From Acidiferrobacteraceae bacterium (GTDB lineage Bacteria > Pseudomonadota > Gammaproteobacteria > Arenicellales > UBA868), in assembly GCA_002731295.1 (NCBI GenBank), contig PCBE01000022.1:1-5911 (forward strand): a stretch of DNA of 5,911 nucleotides, in the 5' to 3' direction. Made by a program: the position numbers and the translations under genes. Each line of letters opens with the position of its first letter. Positions within the stretch are counted from its first letter, which is position 1. Shown one piece after another: positions 5,342-5,911 of the stretch. The notes beneath the pieces were generated by a model. That model was not told the DNA's origin. It did no database searches and worked only from the letters and a program-made list of their open reading frames with translations.

Positions 5342-5821
5342 TCAGTGAAAAAACTGCTGGGCCTGCTCGCCGATATCTTCAGCTGTTGCGTACCGGATAT
5401 CGGCAACACGTACTGTGAAGGTTACATCCTGACCGGCCAACGGGTGATTTGCATCGACGGTAATCTTACCGTCGTTGATATCGGTGACGATAAAATGCAG
5501 CACCTCGCCTTGGTCATTCTCAGCATCCCCCTCGGCACCGACGAAATGCAACTCTTCAGGTGTATTCTCAAGCTCATCGAAGTAGATCAGATCCGGATCA
5601 TGATCACCAAACGCTTCAGAGGCTGTCAGAAATACGTCGACCTGTTCTCCTTTGCCCAAACCCTCCAAGGCGATTTCGACTTGTGGAAACAACGGGCTGC
5701 TACTAACGCCATGCACATAGGAAACCGGTAGATCGCTGTACTCCACGATCGAACCGCTGCTGTCTCTTATCGTATAAACGATTGAGACAAACTTGTTTTC
5801 AGTAACCAGCAAAGAAGACAT
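5342..5821 (-). CDS. SlyD-like FKBP-type peptidyl-prolyl cis-trans isomerase
   Basis: The 159-residue cytoplasmic protein has no signal peptide and follows the SlyD layout. The first FKBP strands are FVSIVYTIRDSSGSIVEYSD (11-30), with YVHG at 35-38 where SlyD has YLHG. FPQVEIALEGLGKGEQVDV (45-63) follows, then AFGDHDPDLI (70-79), an inserted-flap (IF) chaperone domain with ELHFVG and EVLHFIVTDINDGKITVDANHPLAG (about 85-130), and a closing strand DVTFTVRVADIRYAT. Proteins of this type isomerise X-Pro bonds and act as folding chaperones. The His/Cys-rich metal-binding tail of E. coli SlyD is missing; the protein ends GEQAQQFFH. The ATG is only eight bases after a 9-bp hairpin and has no obvious Shine-Dalgarno sequence. 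Its place between atpC and glmU is unusual for the conserved order. Whether to call it slyD or fkpB is uncertain. Confidence 0.9.
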   Translation of the reverse strand: MSSLLVTENKFVSIVYTIRDSSGSIVEYSDLPVSYVHGVSSSPLFPQVEIALEGLGKGEQVDVFLTASEAFGDHDPDLIYFDELENTPEELHFVGAEGDAENDQGEVLHFIVTDINDGKITVDANHPLAGQDVTFTVRVADIRYATAEDIGEQAQQFFH

Positions 5822-5829
5822 CTTAAACG

Positions 5830-5856
5830 ACAGCCACCTGATCGGTGGCTGTTTTC
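5830..5856 (-). terminator. Hairpin between atpC and the FKBP gene, possible terminator
   Basis: A perfect 9-bp stem (ACAGCCACC at 5830-5838 with GGTGGCTGT at 5844-5852) closes a 5-base loop immediately after the atpC stop. On the minus strand it is followed by CGTTTAAG, a poor U-tract, so termination of the atp operon would be incomplete. On the plus strand it is followed by TTTTC. It lies eight bases from the FKBP start and could also influence initiation there. Confidence 0.5.
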
Positions 5857-5911
5857 AGGCACGGCCGCGAAGTTTCTGAATGGCACGGAGTTGGGCGGCT
5901 GCTTGTATCAG
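5855..5911 (-). CDS. atpC: F1Fo ATP synthase epsilon subunit, C-terminal end (partial)
   Basis: The minus strand reads LIQAAAQLRAIQKLRGRA followed by TGA at 5855-5857, running off the window edge. This Ala-rich helix with QLRAIxKLR is typical of the C-terminal helical domain of proteobacterial AtpC, which regulates rotation and ATP hydrolysis by F1. The identification rests on 18 residues, supported by the known order atpC - glmU - glmS in Gammaproteobacteria. Confidence 0.7.
   Translation of the reverse strand: MIQAAAQLRAIQKLRGRA

Noticed and set aside
5330..5731. 133-codon frame on the plus strand
   Set aside because: It is antisense to the SlyD-like gene, which has clear family motifs; the plus-strand translation has no recognisable features.

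Overview
The right two thirds of the window is a conserved gammaproteobacterial chromosome segment read entirely on the minus strand. From right to left it holds the last codons of atpC (F1Fo ATP synthase epsilon), a SlyD-like FKBP peptidyl-prolyl isomerase, glmU and glmS. The order atp operon - glmU - glmS and the GlmS ending in KPRNLAKSVTVE point to Gammaproteobacteria; the species cannot be named from this stretch. GlmS makes glucosamine-6-phosphate and GlmU turns its isomer glucosamine-1-phosphate into UDP-GlcNAc, so the two genes feed peptidoglycan and LPS synthesis. The FKBP gene between atpC and glmU is an addition to the usual arrangement.

The left third (about 1-2020) is visibly more AT-rich and looks like an accessory region that has built up directly behind glmS, next to the region used as attTn7 in other bacteria. 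It contains three relatives of one small protein gene whose core resembles the DNA-binding part of large serine recombinases (IAxWLNxNxYxTPRGKxF...SIVKKK). Copy 1 (152-604) is open. Copy 2 (1682-2021) starts on the glmS stop codon, lacks a start codon and carries a one-base frameshift. Copy 3 (752-852) is only a decayed C-terminal tail. Between copy 2 and copy 3 lies an intact gene for an exported pentapeptide-repeat protein (926-1648) with a strong intrinsic terminator (866-901). Left of copy 1, facing it, is an unrecognised 62-residue ORF (66-254).

Three observations suggest a modular, possibly mobile unit. (1) The 18 bases ending glmS (encoding SVTVE-stop) recur directly in front of copy 1 with only two synonymous differences. 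(2) Copies 1 and 2 both stop resembling each other at the same point (GGATAGAACCC), and in each case an unrelated gene follows. (3) An AT-rich repeat (22-59 and 715-752) lies at the far edge of each segment. I read this as two tandem units of the form [glmS-end-like sequence - small recombinase-like ORF - cargo gene - terminal repeat] stacked behind glmS. The repeats and homologies are visible in the sequence; the mobility is inference. No transposase or full integrase is present in the window.
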